From assembly GCF_004135605.1 (NCBI RefSeq), contig NZ_SDPT01000001.1, forward strand, positions 1,302,001-1,366,000: a stretch of 64,000 nt of DNA, given 5' to 3'. The notes under the pieces are model-generated. The model had not been told where the DNA came from and ran no database searches. It saw nothing but the letters and a program-made list of their open reading frames with translations. The stretch comes from Sphingomonas desiccabilis. GTDB taxonomy: Bacteria > Pseudomonadota > Alphaproteobacteria > Sphingomonadales > Sphingomonadaceae. Of the stretch, positions 28,158 through 38,019 are shown in pieces; the stretch's first letter is position 1, and every line of letters begins with the position of its first letter. Both the position numbers and the translations under genes were made by a program.

Positions 28158-29056
28158 GACAGCAGCGTACCGGCGGGAATGGGGAAGCCACGCAGCAGCT
28201 CGGCAGCAGCCATGGCGCCGCGACCGGCACGCTGCAGCAGAGTGGGCCGGATGGCGCCCGTGCCGCACGCGATCGTAAGTCGCGCATCCAGCACGGTGCC
28301 GGGCGCGCCGCTCTTGTCCGAAGTCTCCGCCGCGAGGACCCGGAAGCGCTCGCCACCGAGTTCGAAGAATGCCGTTGGGGCGAACGCCCGGACCTGCCGT
28401 TCCACCGCATCCGCAGCCGCGTCGAAGCGCAGCCGCGCCTCAGACTTGTCGAGCTTGGCGGCGTAGGTGATCCCAGTTTCCGATTGAGGAACAGGAGGAT
28501 AGGCATCGATGTTGCCAAGCACTTCGACCATTGCTTCGCCGCCCAGTTGCGCCAGTCGATGGGTCAGTTCGGCGGCCGTTTCGTTGCCGACAGGCGTGCG
28601 TAGCTCATGCCGTACCGGGCCGGTGTCCAGCCCAGCTTCCATCTGCATGATGCCGACGCCCGTCTCGGCGTCGCCGGCCAGGATCGCCCGCTGAACCGGT
28701 GCAGCGCCCCGCCAGCGCGGCAGCAGCGAGGCGTGGACGTTCAGGCAGCCGAGCCGCGGCGCATCCAGGATGGCCTGCGGCAGGATGAGCCCATAGGCCG
28801 CAACCACCGCTACATCCGCGCGTAGGGCAGTGAATTCCTCCTGCGCTTCGGCAGTGCGCAGCGTGGTCGGGTGCCGGACCGGGATCCCGAGCGCTTCCGC
28901 TCGGGCATGGACCGGCGTTGGGGTCGGTGCCTTACCACGCCGGCCTCCTGCACGCGGCGGCTGTGTGTAGACGGCGACGATTTCGTGCCCGGCAGCCACC
29001 AGTGCGTCCAGGATCGTGACCGCGAAGCCGGGCGTGCCCATGAAGATGATGCGCAT
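28154..29056 (-). CDS. fmt: methionyl-tRNA formyltransferase
   Basis: Formylates Met-tRNAfMet using 10-formyl-THF, making the initiator tRNA. 300 residues: N-terminal [13 protein letters not shown], catalytic asparagine and histidine in [17 protein letters not shown] (N106, H108), and the C-terminal OB-like tRNA-binding domain. In this window the partners def (deformylase) and fhs (source of 10-formyl-THF) lie 0.7 and 1.3 kb away, a functional neighbourhood. Start chosen at MRII; five codons further upstream another ATG exists. Confidence 0.97.
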   Translation of the reverse strand: MRIIFMGTPGFAVTILDALVAAGHEIVAVYTQPPRAGGRRGKAPTPTPVHARAEALGIPVRHPTTLRTAEAQEEFTALRADVAVVAAYGLILPQAILDAPRLGCLNVHASLLPRWRGAAPVQRAILAGDAETGVGIMQMEAGLDTGPVRHELRTPVGNETAAELTHRLAQLGGEAMVEVLGNIDAYPPVPQSETGITYAAKLDKSEARLRFDAAADAVERQVRAFAPTAFFELGGERFRVLAAETSDKSGAPGTVLDARLTIACGTGAIRPTLLQRAGRGAMAAAELLRGFPIPAGTLLS

Positions 29057-29110
29057 CCGCGCTCTCGACACGCTAGCGGCGCGGCACGCAACCCCCTATC
29101 TGTGCCAACG

Positions 29111-29707
29111 ATGGCTTCCCCAGAGATCGAGGCGCTGACGCAGGCGCTGTCCCGGCTGCCGGGCCTTGGCCCGCGCTCCGCGCGCCGCGCCGTATTGCAC
29201 CTCATCAAGAAGCGCGAAACGGCGCTGGTTCCGCTGCTTGGTGCCCTGGAACGGGTGAGCGAGCGGCTGTCCACCTGCTCGATTTGCGGCAATGTCGACA
29301 CCAGCGATCCCTGCGCCATCTGCGTCGACCCGCGGCGGGATGCGCGTGCGCTCTGCGTGGTGGAGGAAGTGGCAGACCTGTGGGCGCTGGAACGCTCCCG
29401 TCTTTTTCCGGGTCGCTTCCACGTCCTCGGCGGGCGACTGTCCGCGCTCGAAGGCGTGCGCCCGGAGGATCTTGCGATCGACCGGCTCGTCGCCCGCGTG
29501 GCCGACGGCGGCGTGGACGAGGTGGTGCTTGCGATGAACGCGACGCTGGAGGGGCAGACGACCGCGCATTATCTCGCGGAGCGGATCGAGGCCTATCCCG
29601 TGCGGATCACCCAATTGGCCCACGGCTTGCCGGTAGGCGGCGAACTGGATTATCTGGATGAGGGCACCCTGGCTCAGGCCTTGCGTGCGCGACGCCCCGT
29701 GGTGTGA
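29111..29707 (+). CDS. recR: recombination mediator protein RecR
   Basis: Works with RecO and RecF to load RecA on single-stranded gaps. 198 residues: helix-hairpin-helix [14 protein letters not shown] (13-26), zinc finger C56, C59, C68, C71, and a Toprim domain from about 80 to 175 ([15 protein letters not shown]). Divergent from fmt with 54 bp between; def follows by 44 bp. dnaX/YbaB genes that often accompany recR are not here. Confidence 0.97.
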   Translation: MASPEIEALTQALSRLPGLGPRSARRAVLHLIKKRETALVPLLGALERVSERLSTCSICGNVDTSDPCAICVDPRRDARALCVVEEVADLWALERSRLFPGRFHVLGGRLSALEGVRPEDLAIDRLVARVADGGVDEVVLAMNATLEGQTTAHYLAERIEAYPVRITQLAHGLPVGGELDYLDEGTLAQALRARRPVV

Positions 29708-29751
29708 GCGCATCGCTTGACGGGCGGAGGGTGCTTACCTAGCTAGCGCCC

Positions 29752-30276
29752 ATGGCCATCCTGCCCATCATCGAGATCCCCGATCCGCGCCTGCGGCTGA
29801 TTTCCACCCCCGTGGATGCGGTCGACGACGAGGTTCGCACGCTCATCGCCGACATGTTCGACACGATGTACGACGCGCCCGGCATCGGCCTGGCGGCGAT
29901 CCAGGTTGCGGTGCCCAAGCGGGTGCTGGTGATCGATCTGCAGGAGCAGGAGGATGAAGAAGGCAAGCCGGTCAAGGAGCCGCGCGCCTTTGTGAACCCC
30001 GAGATCCTCGAAACCTCCGACGAATGCTCCCTCTATAAGGAGGGCTGCCTGTCGATTCCGGACCAGTTTGCGGACGTCGAGCGGCCCGCACGCTGCCGCG
30101 TACGCTGGCTGGACGAGCAGGGGGCGGAGCATGACGAGTGGCTCGAGGGGCTGCTCGCGACCTGTCTCCAGCACGAGATGGACCATCTGAACGGGGTGCT
30201 GTTCATCGATCACCTCTCGCGGTTGAAGCGGGAGATGGTCATCAAGAGGCTCAACAAGGCGCGCAAGGCCGCCTGA
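29752..30276 (+). CDS. def: peptide deformylase
   Basis: Iron or zinc hydrolase removing the formyl group from nascent proteins. 174 residues with all three motifs: GIGLAAIQV (44-52), EGCLS (97-101) and QHEMDH (140-145). The metal ligands would be the cysteine of motif 2 and both histidines of motif 3. Insert [14 protein letters not shown] is typical of type I alphaproteobacterial enzymes. Follows recR on the same strand and is convergent with fhs across a strong hairpin. Confidence 0.98.
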   Translation: MAILPIIEIPDPRLRLISTPVDAVDDEVRTLIADMFDTMYDAPGIGLAAIQVAVPKRVLVIDLQEQEDEEGKPVKEPRAFVNPEILETSDECSLYKEGCLSIPDQFADVERPARCRVRWLDEQGAEHDEWLEGLLATCLQHEMDHLNGVLFIDHLSRLKREMVIKRLNKARKAA

Positions 30277-30282
30277 TCGCCG

Positions 30283-30303
30283 CGGCGGGCCAGGGGCCCG
30301 CCG
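30283..30303. terminator. hairpin between convergent def and fhs
   Basis: CGGCGGGCC and GGCCCGCCG form a perfect 9-bp stem with an AGG loop in the 36-bp gap between two converging genes. Neither side has a T-run, but position and strength suggest a shared terminator. Confidence 0.6.
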
Positions 30304-30312
30304 TCCGTCACC

Positions 30313-31977
30313 TCACGACAAGCCGTCGATCTGTCCCGCCGCGTTCACGCGGATACCCTCCGCTGCGGGTACGCGCGGCAGACCCGGCATGGTCATGATC
30401 TCCCCGCAGATCGCCACGACAAATCCTGCGCCTGCGGCAAGGCGCACTTCGCGCACGTGGACCACATGGCCCGACGGCGCGCCCAGCCGGGTCGGGTCGG
30501 TCGAGAAGCTGTATTGCGTTTTCGCCATGCAGACGGGCAGGTCGCCGAAGCCGTCCGCCTCCCAGCGACGAAGCTGCGCGAGCACGCTGGCGTCGGCCAC
30601 GGCCTCCTCGGCGCGGTAGATCCGCTTCGCGACCGTGTTGATCTTGTCGAACAGGCTCAGACGGTCGTCATACAGCGGCATGAATCGGGCAGAGCCCGAG
30701 TCCGCCAGCGCCGCGACCGCTTCCGCCAACTCGCCGGCTCCCGCTCCTCCATCGGAGAAGTGGGTGCAGACCACCGCCTGGCACGCCTGTGCCGCGGCGA
30801 TCGCGCGCACGGCCGCGATCTCTTCTTCCGTGTCCGAAGCGAAGCGGTTGATCGCAACCACCGCCGGGACGCCAAACTGGGCCAGGTTCTCCAGGTGGCG
30901 CATCAGGTTCGCGCCGCCCCGGTGCACGGCAGCGACGTCCGGAGCCGCGAGATCGGACTTGGCGACGCCGCCGTTCATCTTGAGCGCCCGCACGGTCGCC
31001 ACGATCACCACCGCGTCGGGTGCGAGTTCGGCCATCCGGCACTTGATGTCGAAGAACTTCTCCGCGCCCAGGTCAGCGCCGAAACCCGCTTCCGTCACCA
31101 CATAGTCGGCGAGGTCGAGCGCCGTGCGCGTCGCGATCACCGAGTTGCAGCCATGCGCGATATTGGCGAAGGGGCCACCATGGACAAAGGCTGGGGTGCC
31201 CTCCAGCGTCTGCACGAGGTTGGGCTTCACGGCCTGGGCAAGCAGCGCCGCCATCGCGCCCGCCGCATTCAGGTCGCGCGCCGTGACCGCGCGGCGGTCG
31301 GCAGTGTAGCCGACGATGATGCGGCCCAGGCGCGCTTCCAGGTCGGCGAGATCGCTCGCCAGGCACAGGATTGCCATCACCTCGGAAGCGACGGTGATGT
31401 CGAACCCGGACTCCCGGGGATAGCCGTTGGTGGCGCCACCAAGGGAGTGCACGATGTCGCGCAACGCACGGTCGTTCATGTCGAGGACCCGCCGCCAGCT
31501 GACGCGGCGCACGTCTAGCCCCAGGGCATTGCCCCAGTAGATGTGGTTGTCGATCATGGCGGCCAGCAGGTTGTGCGCGCTGGTGATTGCATGGAAATCG
31601 CCGGTGAAATGGAGGTTGATGTCCTCCATCGGAACCACCTGCGCATAGCCGCCCCCGGCGGCCCCGCCCTTGGTGCCGAAGCAAGGCCCCAGCGATGGCT
31701 CGCGCAGGCATAGCGCAGTGCGACGGCCGCTGCGCGAAAGAGCGTCGGCAAGTCCGACCGAGGTCGTGGTCTTGCCTTCGCCAGCAGGCGTGGGATTGAT
31801 CGCCGTGACCAGGATCAGCTTGCCGGTCGCATCCCGCTTCGGCAGCGCGTCGACTGCGACCTTGGCCTTGTGGTGGCCATAGGGTTCCACCGCCAGGGGC
31901 GGGATGTCGAGCTTCGCCGCCACCTCCGCGATCGGAAGCAGCGCTGCGGCACGGGAGATTTCGATGTCGGTCGGCAT
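30313..31977 (-). CDS. fhs: formate-tetrahydrofolate ligase
   Basis: ATP-dependent synthesis of 10-formyl-THF from formate, supplying purine synthesis and Met-tRNA formylation. 554 residues, full length, with the P-loop PAGEGKTTT around 65-73 and family blocks [19 protein letters not shown] and TGDFHAIT. Divergent from rmuC with a 149-bp gap. The nearby N-formylglutamate amidohydrolase-like gene and purN/purM would respectively release formate and use the product, but they are not in the same transcript. Confidence 0.97.
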   Translation of the reverse strand: MPTDIEISRAAALLPIAEVAAKLDIPPLAVEPYGHHKAKVAVDALPKRDATGKLILVTAINPTPAGEGKTTTSVGLADALSRSGRRTALCLREPSLGPCFGTKGGAAGGGYAQVVPMEDINLHFTGDFHAITSAHNLLAAMIDNHIYWGNALGLDVRRVSWRRVLDMNDRALRDIVHSLGGATNGYPRESGFDITVASEVMAILCLASDLADLEARLGRIIVGYTADRRAVTARDLNAAGAMAALLAQAVKPNLVQTLEGTPAFVHGGPFANIAHGCNSVIATRTALDLADYVVTEAGFGADLGAEKFFDIKCRMAELAPDAVVIVATVRALKMNGGVAKSDLAAPDVAAVHRGGANLMRHLENLAQFGVPAVVAINRFASDTEEEIAAVRAIAAAQACQAVVCTHFSDGGAGAGELAEAVAALADSGSARFMPLYDDRLSLFDKINTVAKRIYRAEEAVADASVLAQLRRWEADGFGDLPVCMAKTQYSFSTDPTRLGAPSGHVVHVREVRLAAGAGFVVAICGEIMTMPGLPRVPAAEGIRVNAAGQIDGLS

Positions 31978-32085
31978 CGGTGCGGCTTAGGCGACCGGCA
32001 CCACGGCGGGAAGGGTGGTTGAACGATCTCGGGTGCGGTTCGCCCGGGGAGCTGCCGATGTTCTGCTTGTGACCTCTTCGGTGAC

Positions 32086-32114
32086 CGCGTAAGTTCCGGG
32101 TTCGTTCGCGTAAG
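32086..32114. repeat. direct repeat CGCGTAAG, 21-bp period, before rmuC
   Basis: Two exact copies of CGCGTAAG start 21 bp apart (32086 and 32107), about two helical turns, immediately upstream of the rmuC start. The arrangement would suit a dimeric regulator, but eight bases twice can occur by chance. Confidence 0.3.
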
Positions 32115-32126
32115 GGGCTTGAGTAG

Positions 32127-33521
32127 ATGGACGCTGTGGTTCTGCTGGTGACCGTGCTGGCGATGTTCGTCGGGCTCGCGGTCGGCTGGTTCCTGGGGCA
32201 GCGCGGCATCGCCGAGGCGCGGAGCGAAAAGGACCGTCGAGAGGCCGACTTCAAGGCGGCGATTGCGGACCTCGCCCTGGCAAGCGAGCGCGCGAGAGAG
32301 GCCGGCGCGCTGCGTCAGGAGGTGGAGGCACTGCGTCATGACCTTCAGACGGAGCGGGTCGAACATGCGAGGCTGAAAGCGACGGCCGAAGCGTTCGACG
32401 AGCGTCTCCGGGAGTTCAAGGACGCGCGCGAAGCGATGGCGGCGCAGTTCCGCGAGACTGCCCAGGTGATGCTCGACGGGGCGCAGCGAACCTTCCTGGA
32501 GCGGGCGAGCGAGCGGTTCCAGCAGGCTGGCGATACCAATGAGATGAAGCTGAAGGCGCTGCTCGCACCCGTCGAGCAGACGCTGCAGCGCTATGAGCAG
32601 AACGTCAGCAAGGTCGAGGGCGAGCGCAAGGAGGCGTATGGCAACCTCGCGGGTCTGATGGAGGCGATGCGCATCGGGCAGGAGTCGGTGAAGAGCGAGG
32701 CGGCGAAGCTCGTCAATGCGCTCCGCTCCGCTCCGAAGGCGCGCGGGCGCTGGGGGGAGCAGCAGCTCCGCAACGTCCTGGAGACCTGCGGGCTGGCCGA
32801 GCACACCGACTTCGCCATGGAGGTGAGCGTGGAGAGCGAGGGCGGGCGGCTCCGCCCGGACGCCATCGTTCGGGTTCCCGGCGGCAAGAGCCTGGTGATC
32901 GACGCCAAGGTGTCGCTCAACGCCTATCAGGACGCGCATGGCGCGCTCGACGAACGCGAACGGGCAACCCACATGCAGGCGCACGTGGTGTCGATGAAGA
33001 CGCACATCACGCAATTGGGAGCGAAGTCGTACCAGGCGCAGTTCGATGACACGCCCGACTACGTCATCATGTTCGTGCCGGGCGAGCACTTCCTCTCGGC
33101 GGCCCTGGAGCATGCGCCGGATCTTTGGGACTTCGCCTTCGATCGTCGGGTGCTGATCGCCACCCCGACCAACCTGATCGCAATCGCCCGAACGGTGGCG
33201 GCGGTATGGCGGCAGGAGAAGCTGGCTGGCGAGGCTCGGCAGATCGCCGAGCTGGGCAAGGAGCTCCACACCCGCCTCTGCACGATGGGGGCACATGTCG
33301 CAAAGCTCGGCAAGAACCTGGAAACCGCGACCGGCGCCTACAACGCCTTCGTCGGCAGCCTGGAGTCGCAGGTGCTGACCTCCGCCAAGCGGTTCGAGAC
33401 GCTCAATATCGATACAGCGGGTAAGACGCTCGACCCGCTGCCCGTGGTGGAGCAGGCCACCCGACCGCTCACCAAGCTGGCAGCGGTCTTGCCGGCAGCG
33501 GAAACCGAACCGGCGGAGTGA
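32127..33521 (+). CDS. rmuC: DNA recombination protein RmuC
   Basis: Member of the RmuC family, which limits inversions at inverted repeats in E. coli and has a restriction-endonuclease-like fold; mechanism is not well known. 464 residues: N-terminal membrane helix (1-24), a long charged coiled coil (about 30-190) and the RmuC domain (about 195-400) with GRWGEQQLRNVLE, VDAKVSLNAY (putative nuclease D and K) and FVPGEHFL. No upstream partner; convergent with the SpoU methyltransferase gene. Confidence 0.94.
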   Translation: MDAVVLLVTVLAMFVGLAVGWFLGQRGIAEARSEKDRREADFKAAIADLALASERAREAGALRQEVEALRHDLQTERVEHARLKATAEAFDERLREFKDAREAMAAQFRETAQVMLDGAQRTFLERASERFQQAGDTNEMKLKALLAPVEQTLQRYEQNVSKVEGERKEAYGNLAGLMEAMRIGQESVKSEAAKLVNALRSAPKARGRWGEQQLRNVLETCGLAEHTDFAMEVSVESEGGRLRPDAIVRVPGGKSLVIDAKVSLNAYQDAHGALDERERATHMQAHVVSMKTHITQLGAKSYQAQFDDTPDYVIMFVPGEHFLSAALEHAPDLWDFAFDRRVLIATPTNLIAIARTVAAVWRQEKLAGEARQIAELGKELHTRLCTMGAHVAKLGKNLETATGAYNAFVGSLESQVLTSAKRFETLNIDTAGKTLDPLPVVEQATRPLTKLAAVLPAAETEPAE

Positions 33522-33530
33522 GGCGCTTGC

Positions 33531-33561
33531 GCCGTGCGGCCGGTGTCACCGGCGGCACGGC
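33531..33561. terminator. 15-bp hairpin between rmuC and the SpoU gene
   Basis: GCCGTGC-G-GCCGGTG pairs with CACCGGC-G-GCACGGC around a single T, with one G-G mismatch, in the 49-bp convergent gap. It lacks a T-run; a bidirectional terminator is likely from its position. Confidence 0.55.
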
Positions 33562-33570
33562 GACAGGCGA

Positions 33571-34383
33571 CTAGCGGGTCCCCGGCTGCTCCAGGCGGTC
33601 GAGCACGGTGTAGGCCATCACCGCGGTCGCGACGGCCGCGTTGAGGCTGTCCGCCTTGCCTCGCATCGGGATCTTGACCAGCAGGTCGCATTCCGCGGCC
33701 ATGAAGTCGGGCATGCCCTGCGCCTCGTTGCCCGTCAGCAGGAATGTCGGTGCCCGATAGGCGGGCGCGCGGTAGTCATGCTGCGTGTCGAGGCTGAGCC
33801 CGACCAGTTGGCCGGGCCCCGACCGCAGCCAGCCGCGGAACTCGTCCCATCGCGCCCGGGCAAATGGCACGGTGAAGATCGCGCCCATGCTCGCTCGTAC
33901 GGCTTCGACCGAGAAGGGGTCTACGCAATCGTCGAGCAGGATCACGCCGCCTGCACCGGTCGCGTCCGCCGTTCGCAGGATCGTGCCCAGGTTCCCGGGA
34001 TCCCGCAGCCGCTCGGCCACCAGCCACAGCGGCGCGGTGTTGCGATCCAGCCGATCGAGCGAAGCCGGCAACTCGTCATAGACGCCGAGCACCGCACCCG
34101 GATTGTCCTTGCCCGAGAGCTTGGAGAGGATGTCGGCATTCGTCTCCACCGCCTCGCCGCCCGCAGCTTCGCAGGCGGCGACCAGCGGCCGGACCAGTGC
34201 ATGCTCGGCACTCGCGCGCGTGTAGAACAGGTAGCGGGGCAGGTGGCCGACCTCCCGCGCCTCCGTCAGGATGCGGAGCCCCTCGGCGAGGAACAGCCCC
34301 TCGTCCCGGCGGTGCTTCTTGTCGCGAAGGGTGCGGACCCGCTTCACCAGCGGGTTCGAAAAGGCGGTGATTTCTCTGGGCAT
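33571..34383 (-). CDS. SpoU/TrmH-family RNA 2'-O-methyltransferase
   Basis: 270 residues. N-terminal substrate-binding domain (1-100, L30e-like: NPLVKRVRTLRDKKHRR, GLFLAEGLRILTEA), then the SPOUT domain with its deep-knot motifs: RDPGNLGTILRTADATGAG, LLTGNEAQGM and the final SLNAAVATAVMAYTVL. It methylates a ribose in rRNA or tRNA; RlmB-like is the best guess, the site is unknown. Follows HPr by 17 bp, replacing the phosphotransferase or ahcY genes seen there in rhizobia. Start at MPREITAF. Confidence 0.92.
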   Translation of the reverse strand: MPREITAFSNPLVKRVRTLRDKKHRRDEGLFLAEGLRILTEAREVGHLPRYLFYTRASAEHALVRPLVAACEAAGGEAVETNADILSKLSGKDNPGAVLGVYDELPASLDRLDRNTAPLWLVAERLRDPGNLGTILRTADATGAGGVILLDDCVDPFSVEAVRASMGAIFTVPFARARWDEFRGWLRSGPGQLVGLSLDTQHDYRAPAYRAPTFLLTGNEAQGMPDFMAAECDLLVKIPMRGKADSLNAAVATAVMAYTVLDRLEQPGTR

Positions 34384-34400
34384 GGCAGCAGAAGCGAGGA

Positions 34401-34673
34401 TCAATCCTCGCCGAAACGATCCTCGACGAGTGCGACCATCTCGCCGACCACGCGATCGGCTCCCGGCCCGGTGGCGCTGATCACGATCGTGTCGCCCATG
34501 GCCGCGCCCAGCATCATCAGGCCCATGATCGAGGTCGCGGTGACCTGCGTGCCGTCCTTCTCCACCGTGAGCGAGATCGGCTGGCTGGAGGCCAGGGTCA
34601 CGAACTTCGCACTGGCGCGGGCATGCAGTCCGCGCCGATTGGCGATGCGGACTTCACGGCGAACTTCGCTCAT
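34401..34673 (-). CDS. phosphocarrier protein HPr
   Basis: Small phosphotransfer protein of a PTS. 90 residues: phosphorylatable histidine in NRRGLHARASAKF (H17) and the regulatory serine in TSIMGLMM (S48), target of the HprK encoded in the same run. No PTS permease genes are present, so it belongs to the regulatory (PTS-Ntr-like) chain of alphaproteobacteria. ATGA overlap with the EIIA gene shows coupling. Confidence 0.95.
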   Translation of the reverse strand: MSEVRREVRIANRRGLHARASAKFVTLASSQPISLTVEKDGTQVTATSIMGLMMLGAAMGDTIVISATGPGADRVVGEMVALVEDRFGED

Positions 34674-35077
34674 GCAGCAGCTTCTCCAAGCACTTCCGAG
34701 GCGACGGAAATATACTTGCGCCCGGCGTCGCGCGCGGCCGCCACGGCCTCAACGACCTTCATCGTCTTGCGCGCGCCGCCAAGGCGGATCAGCATCGGCA
34801 GGTTGATGCCGGCGATCACCTCGATGCGTCCCGTTTCCATCAGCGAGATGGCAAGGTTCGACGGGGTGCCGCCGAACAGGTCGGTCAGCACGATCACGCC
34901 GTTGCCGTCGTTCACTTCCTCGATGCCGTGCGCGATGTCCGCGCGGCGTTCTTCCATGTCGTCTTCCGGACCGATGCAGACGGTTGCGATCCGTTCCTGC
35001 CGGCCGACGACATGCTCCATCGCGACGACGAACTCTTCTGCGAGCCGCCCGTGCGTCACGAGTACCAAGCCGATCAT
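34670..35077 (-). CDS. PTS EIIA component, mannose/fructose (EIIA-Man/ManX) type
   Basis: 135 residues of the EIIA-Man fold: MIGLVLVTHGRLAEEF with the phosphorylated histidine H9, and VLTDLFGGTPSNLA. It receives phosphate from HPr. Without EIIB/EIIC this is a regulatory EIIA; in related bacteria such proteins influence the ChvG/ChvI pathway and carbon metabolism. Start set at MIGL with GAGAG just upstream; the open frame extends 14 codons. Sits between rapZ and HPr. Confidence 0.93.
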   Translation of the reverse strand: MIGLVLVTHGRLAEEFVVAMEHVVGRQERIATVCIGPEDDMEERRADIAHGIEEVNDGNGVIVLTDLFGGTPSNLAISLMETGRIEVIAGINLPMLIRLGGARKTMKVVEAVAAARDAGRKYISVASEVLGEAAA

Positions 35078-35099
35078 TTCTCTCGAGCCCCCGAGCGAT

Positions 35100-36023
35100 T
35101 CATGGAGCCTGCGGTGCATCCTCCAGCGAGTTCTGGGGAATTGTTCCCAGGTCGCGGTGGGTCACCGTGGGCGAAAATCCTGCGTCGCGCAACCATGACG
35201 CCATCCGTTCTGCGACGTGGACCGAACGGTGTCGCCCCCCGGTACACCCGAACGCGACGGTAACATAGGCCTTTCCTTCGGCGCGGTAACGCGGAAGAAG
35301 GGTGGCGAGCAGCGTTTCGATCGCCTGCATCGCCGCTGGATAGGCCGGATCCTCCGCCACATAGGCGGCGACGTCGGCATCCTGTCCCGTTCCGGGGCGC
35401 AGTTCCGGAACCCAATGCGGATTTTGCAGGAAGCGCATGTCCAGAACGATGTCCGCGTTGCGCGGCAGTCCTCGCGCAAAGCCGAACGAAAGCACCGACA
35501 GCGTCGGCTCCCCATGGCCGGAGGTCGAGTACGTCGCGCGGACCTGCTGCGCCAGGTCGGCTGCGGACATGTCGGTGGTGTCGACGAGTTGGCTTGCCCA
35601 GCGGCGTAGTGGCGCCAGAAGCTCCCGCTCCCGCGCAATGCCGTCGCTGGCCGGCCGATCGAGGGCGAGCGGGTGCCGCCGCCGGGTCTCCGCATAGCGG
35701 CGCTCCAGTTCGGTGCTGGCACAGTCGAGGAACAGCGTGCCGATGTCGCGCCCGCCTTCCTCGTTCAGAAGCTTGATGCGGCGGACGATGCTCTCTGCGT
35801 CGAAACCCCGGGTGCGCGAACCGATGCCGATAGCCAGCGGCTGCCCGCCCTCCCGGTGGGTGACGGGTTGTTCCGTCGCGAGGAGGCGATCGAGCAGGAG
35901 CAGCGGCAGGTTGTCGACCACCTCCCAGCCGAGATCCTCGAGTGTCTTGAGGACGGTCGACTTGCCCGCACCGGACAAACCGGTGACGAGAAGAATGCGC
36001 TGGGGCTCGTTCCGCCCGCTCAT
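35100..36023 (-). CDS. rapZ: RapZ-family nucleotide-binding protein (YvcJ-like)
   Basis: 307 residues: Walker A GLSGAGKST (15-23), Walker B region TLFLDC (96-101) and the conserved C-terminal GCTGGRHRSV (259-268). E. coli RapZ is an RNA-binding adaptor for RNase E controlling GlmS; the alphaproteobacterial role is less known, but the location beside PTS genes is conserved and links it to cell-envelope amino sugars. Start at MSGRNEP in an ATGA overlap with hprK. Confidence 0.94.
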   Translation of the reverse strand: MSGRNEPQRILLVTGLSGAGKSTVLKTLEDLGWEVVDNLPLLLLDRLLATEQPVTHREGGQPLAIGIGSRTRGFDAESIVRRIKLLNEEGGRDIGTLFLDCASTELERRYAETRRRHPLALDRPASDGIARERELLAPLRRWASQLVDTTDMSAADLAQQVRATYSTSGHGEPTLSVLSFGFARGLPRNADIVLDMRFLQNPHWVPELRPGTGQDADVAAYVAEDPAYPAAMQAIETLLATLLPRYRAEGKAYVTVAFGCTGGRHRSVHVAERMASWLRDAGFSPTVTHRDLGTIPQNSLEDAPQAP

Positions 36024-36448
36024 GCCGCGCCCGCGAGCATACGAAGCGCGAGCTCGACCTTGATCGGGGCCGAGGGTTCGAGGGCGGGGAGTGCCACGAG
36101 CGGGATCTCGACCCCGGCGATGCACCGCTTCTCCGGGGGTTCGGGAAGCCGCTCGGGAGTGGGCTCGATGCGGACCATCATGGCGACGGGTACCTCGTTC
36201 CGGAACGGCAGACAGACAATGCCGATCCCACGCACTTCGATCCGCCCCGCGATCCGTTCCGGTGCGCGACCGATCAGGCGGGCGCCCTGCACCTCAAGCA
36301 CCGTATAGTCGTCGCTGACCAGCTCGGCGCCGCGGTCCACCAGGCGGAGCGTCAGGTCGGACTTGCCGGCGCCGGACTCCCCCTCGATCAGCACGCCACG
36401 GCCGCCGATCGCGACACAGCAGGCGTGGAGTGTCTCGGCAGCGGTCAT
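36020..36448 (-). CDS. hprK: HPr kinase/phosphorylase, short alphaproteobacterial form
   Basis: 142 residues, about half the Firmicutes enzyme: only the catalytic domain is present. P-loop GESGAGKSDL (23-32), SDDYTVLE (45-52) and the HprK signature RIAGRIEVRGIGI (65-77). It phosphorylates or dephosphorylates HPr on serine. Start ATG lies in a TGATG junction with the end of chvG; a GTG one codon earlier is possible. Middle gene of the chvI to HPr run. Confidence 0.93.
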   Translation of the reverse strand: MTAAETLHACCVAIGGRGVLIEGESGAGKSDLTLRLVDRGAELVSDDYTVLEVQGARLIGRAPERIAGRIEVRGIGIVCLPFRNEVPVAMMVRIEPTPERLPEPPEKRCIAGVEIPLVALPALEPSAPIKVELALRMLAGAA

Positions 36449-38019
36449 CACGCCGCCACCTGCGGCAGGCGCACCACGAAGCGGGCACCGCTCAGACGGT
36501 CTTCTCGGGATTCGACGGCGATCATGCCTCCATGCCCTTCGACAATGGTGCGCGCGATGGCAAGGCCCAGTCCCGAGTGGGTGCCGAAAGCCTCGCTCGC
36601 AGGGCGGACGGAGTGAAAGCGCCGGAAGATCGCGTCCCGTGCTTCCTCGGGCACGCCCGGGCCCTCATCCTCGACGCGGATGACGATGGAGCCGTCCTCC
36701 GCAATCGCGGACACGGTGACCAGCCCTTCGTCCGGGGAGAACGACACCGCGTTGTCGAGCAGGTTCTCGAACACGCGCTCCAGCCGGGCGCCTTCTCCCG
36801 AGACCGACAAAGGGCCGTCGCTCAGCCGGTCGAACCGCACGCGCACCCCTCGGATCGGTTCACGCTCGGCACGCAGGCCCACCAACGCGTCCAATAGGGC
36901 CGCTACATCGATCGGCTCGAACTTCGCGCGGCTCAGCTGCGCGTCCAGGCGCGAAGCGTCGGAAATGTCGCTGATCAGGCGGTCCAACCGATGCACGTCG
37001 TCGCGCATGATCGCCATCAGCCGTTCCTGCAACGCCGGATCCTTGACGTGATCGAGGCTGTCCATCGCAGAACGGAGCGACGCCAGGGGGTTCTTGAGCT
37101 CGTGGGTCACGTCCGCGGCAAAGGCTTCGGTCGCATCGATTCGCGCGCGGAGGGCGCCGCTCATGTCGGAGAGCGCGCGCGCGAGCATCCCGATTTCATC
37201 ACGTCGATACGGCAGACGCGGCACCACAACCTCGCGTGCCCGGCCCAGACGGACGCGCACCGCTGCACGCGCCAGCAGGCGGAGCGGCTGTACGATCGTG
37301 CGCGCGAGGAACAGGGAGAGCAGCACGGATACGAGTGCCACCACCAGCAGCACGACGCTCAATCGCAGGCGTTCGGCGCGGACGGTCTGGACGATGTCGC
37401 GAGCATCCGCGGTCGAATGCAGCGTGACGCCGGCGGCGAGCGGGGCGGCCGCGGTAATCACGGGCGAACGATCCGGTGCGCGCCAGACGGTTGCGGCGGC
37501 TCTTCCACTGGTGGCCGCGCCAACCACCTCCGGCCATTCCAGCCCGTCTGCCTTGCCCCGCTCCCGGTAGAGCGGCGCGCGTCGGGTGCCGGCGACGGTG
37601 TCGATCATCGCGTCGAGCGCCCGGGCAACGTCCTGCTGCCACGGCTCCTTGTCGGGATCGCGCAGCCGGAAGTTCTCCACGCCCGCCGTCCGGCTATCGA
37701 AGCGCTCGACACCGGCCGCATCATAGACCCGCAGCCGGGCCCCCTGGGCCCTTGCCATCCGCAACAGGAGCTGGGTCCGGACATCGGGAGTGACGGCGCG
37801 CACCGCTTCACCGGTGAGGGCAATCTCACGCTCGGCCTGGCCGACCCGCTCGTCGAGGATGCGCGCCCGAAAACTGTCGAGATAGAAGAAGCCGCCAGCG
37901 ACCAGCGCCAGGGCGAAGATGTTGACGAAGAGGATGCGCGGGGTCAGCGATACCCGCCCCGACCGGCGGGGCGTCAGCGCTTCCCCCTCACTCCTCCGAA
38001 AAGCGGTAGCCGGCGCCAT
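36448..38019 (-). CDS. chvG: sensor histidine kinase ChvG-like
   Basis: Inner-membrane sensor of the ChvG/ChvI envelope-stress and acid-response system. 523 residues: membrane helices about 29-47 and 219-239 around a periplasmic sensor, HAMP (240-292), DHp with phosphorylated histidine [13 protein letters not shown] (H306) and an HATPase domain with [19 protein letters not shown] and [12 protein letters not shown]. The frame overlaps chvI: starts at MAPATAF (32-base overlap) or six codons earlier; no other start exists before the first helix. Confidence 0.93.
   Translation of the reverse strand: MAPATAFRRSEGEALTPRRSGRVSLTPRILFVNIFALALVAGGFFYLDSFRARILDERVGQAEREIALTGEAVRAVTPDVRTQLLLRMARAQGARLRVYDAAGVERFDSRTAGVENFRLRDPDKEPWQQDVARALDAMIDTVAGTRRAPLYRERGKADGLEWPEVVGAATSGRAAATVWRAPDRSPVITAAAPLAAGVTLHSTADARDIVQTVRAERLRLSVVLLVVALVSVLLSLFLARTIVQPLRLLARAAVRVRLGRAREVVVPRLPYRRDEIGMLARALSDMSGALRARIDATEAFAADVTHELKNPLASLRSAMDSLDHVKDPALQERLMAIMRDDVHRLDRLISDISDASRLDAQLSRAKFEPIDVAALLDALVGLRAEREPIRGVRVRFDRLSDGPLSVSGEGARLERVFENLLDNAVSFSPDEGLVTVSAIAEDGSIVIRVEDEGPGVPEEARDAIFRRFHSVRPASEAFGTHSGLGLAIARTIVEGHGGMIAVESREDRLSGARFVVRLPQVAA

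Noticed and set aside
31815..33296. 493-codon frame antisense to rmuC and the start of fhs
   Set aside because: Shadow of rmuC; rmuC has clear domain motifs.
36020..36448. Truncated HprK as a broken gene
   Set aside because: The ~140-residue catalytic-domain-only form is the normal alphaproteobacterial type.
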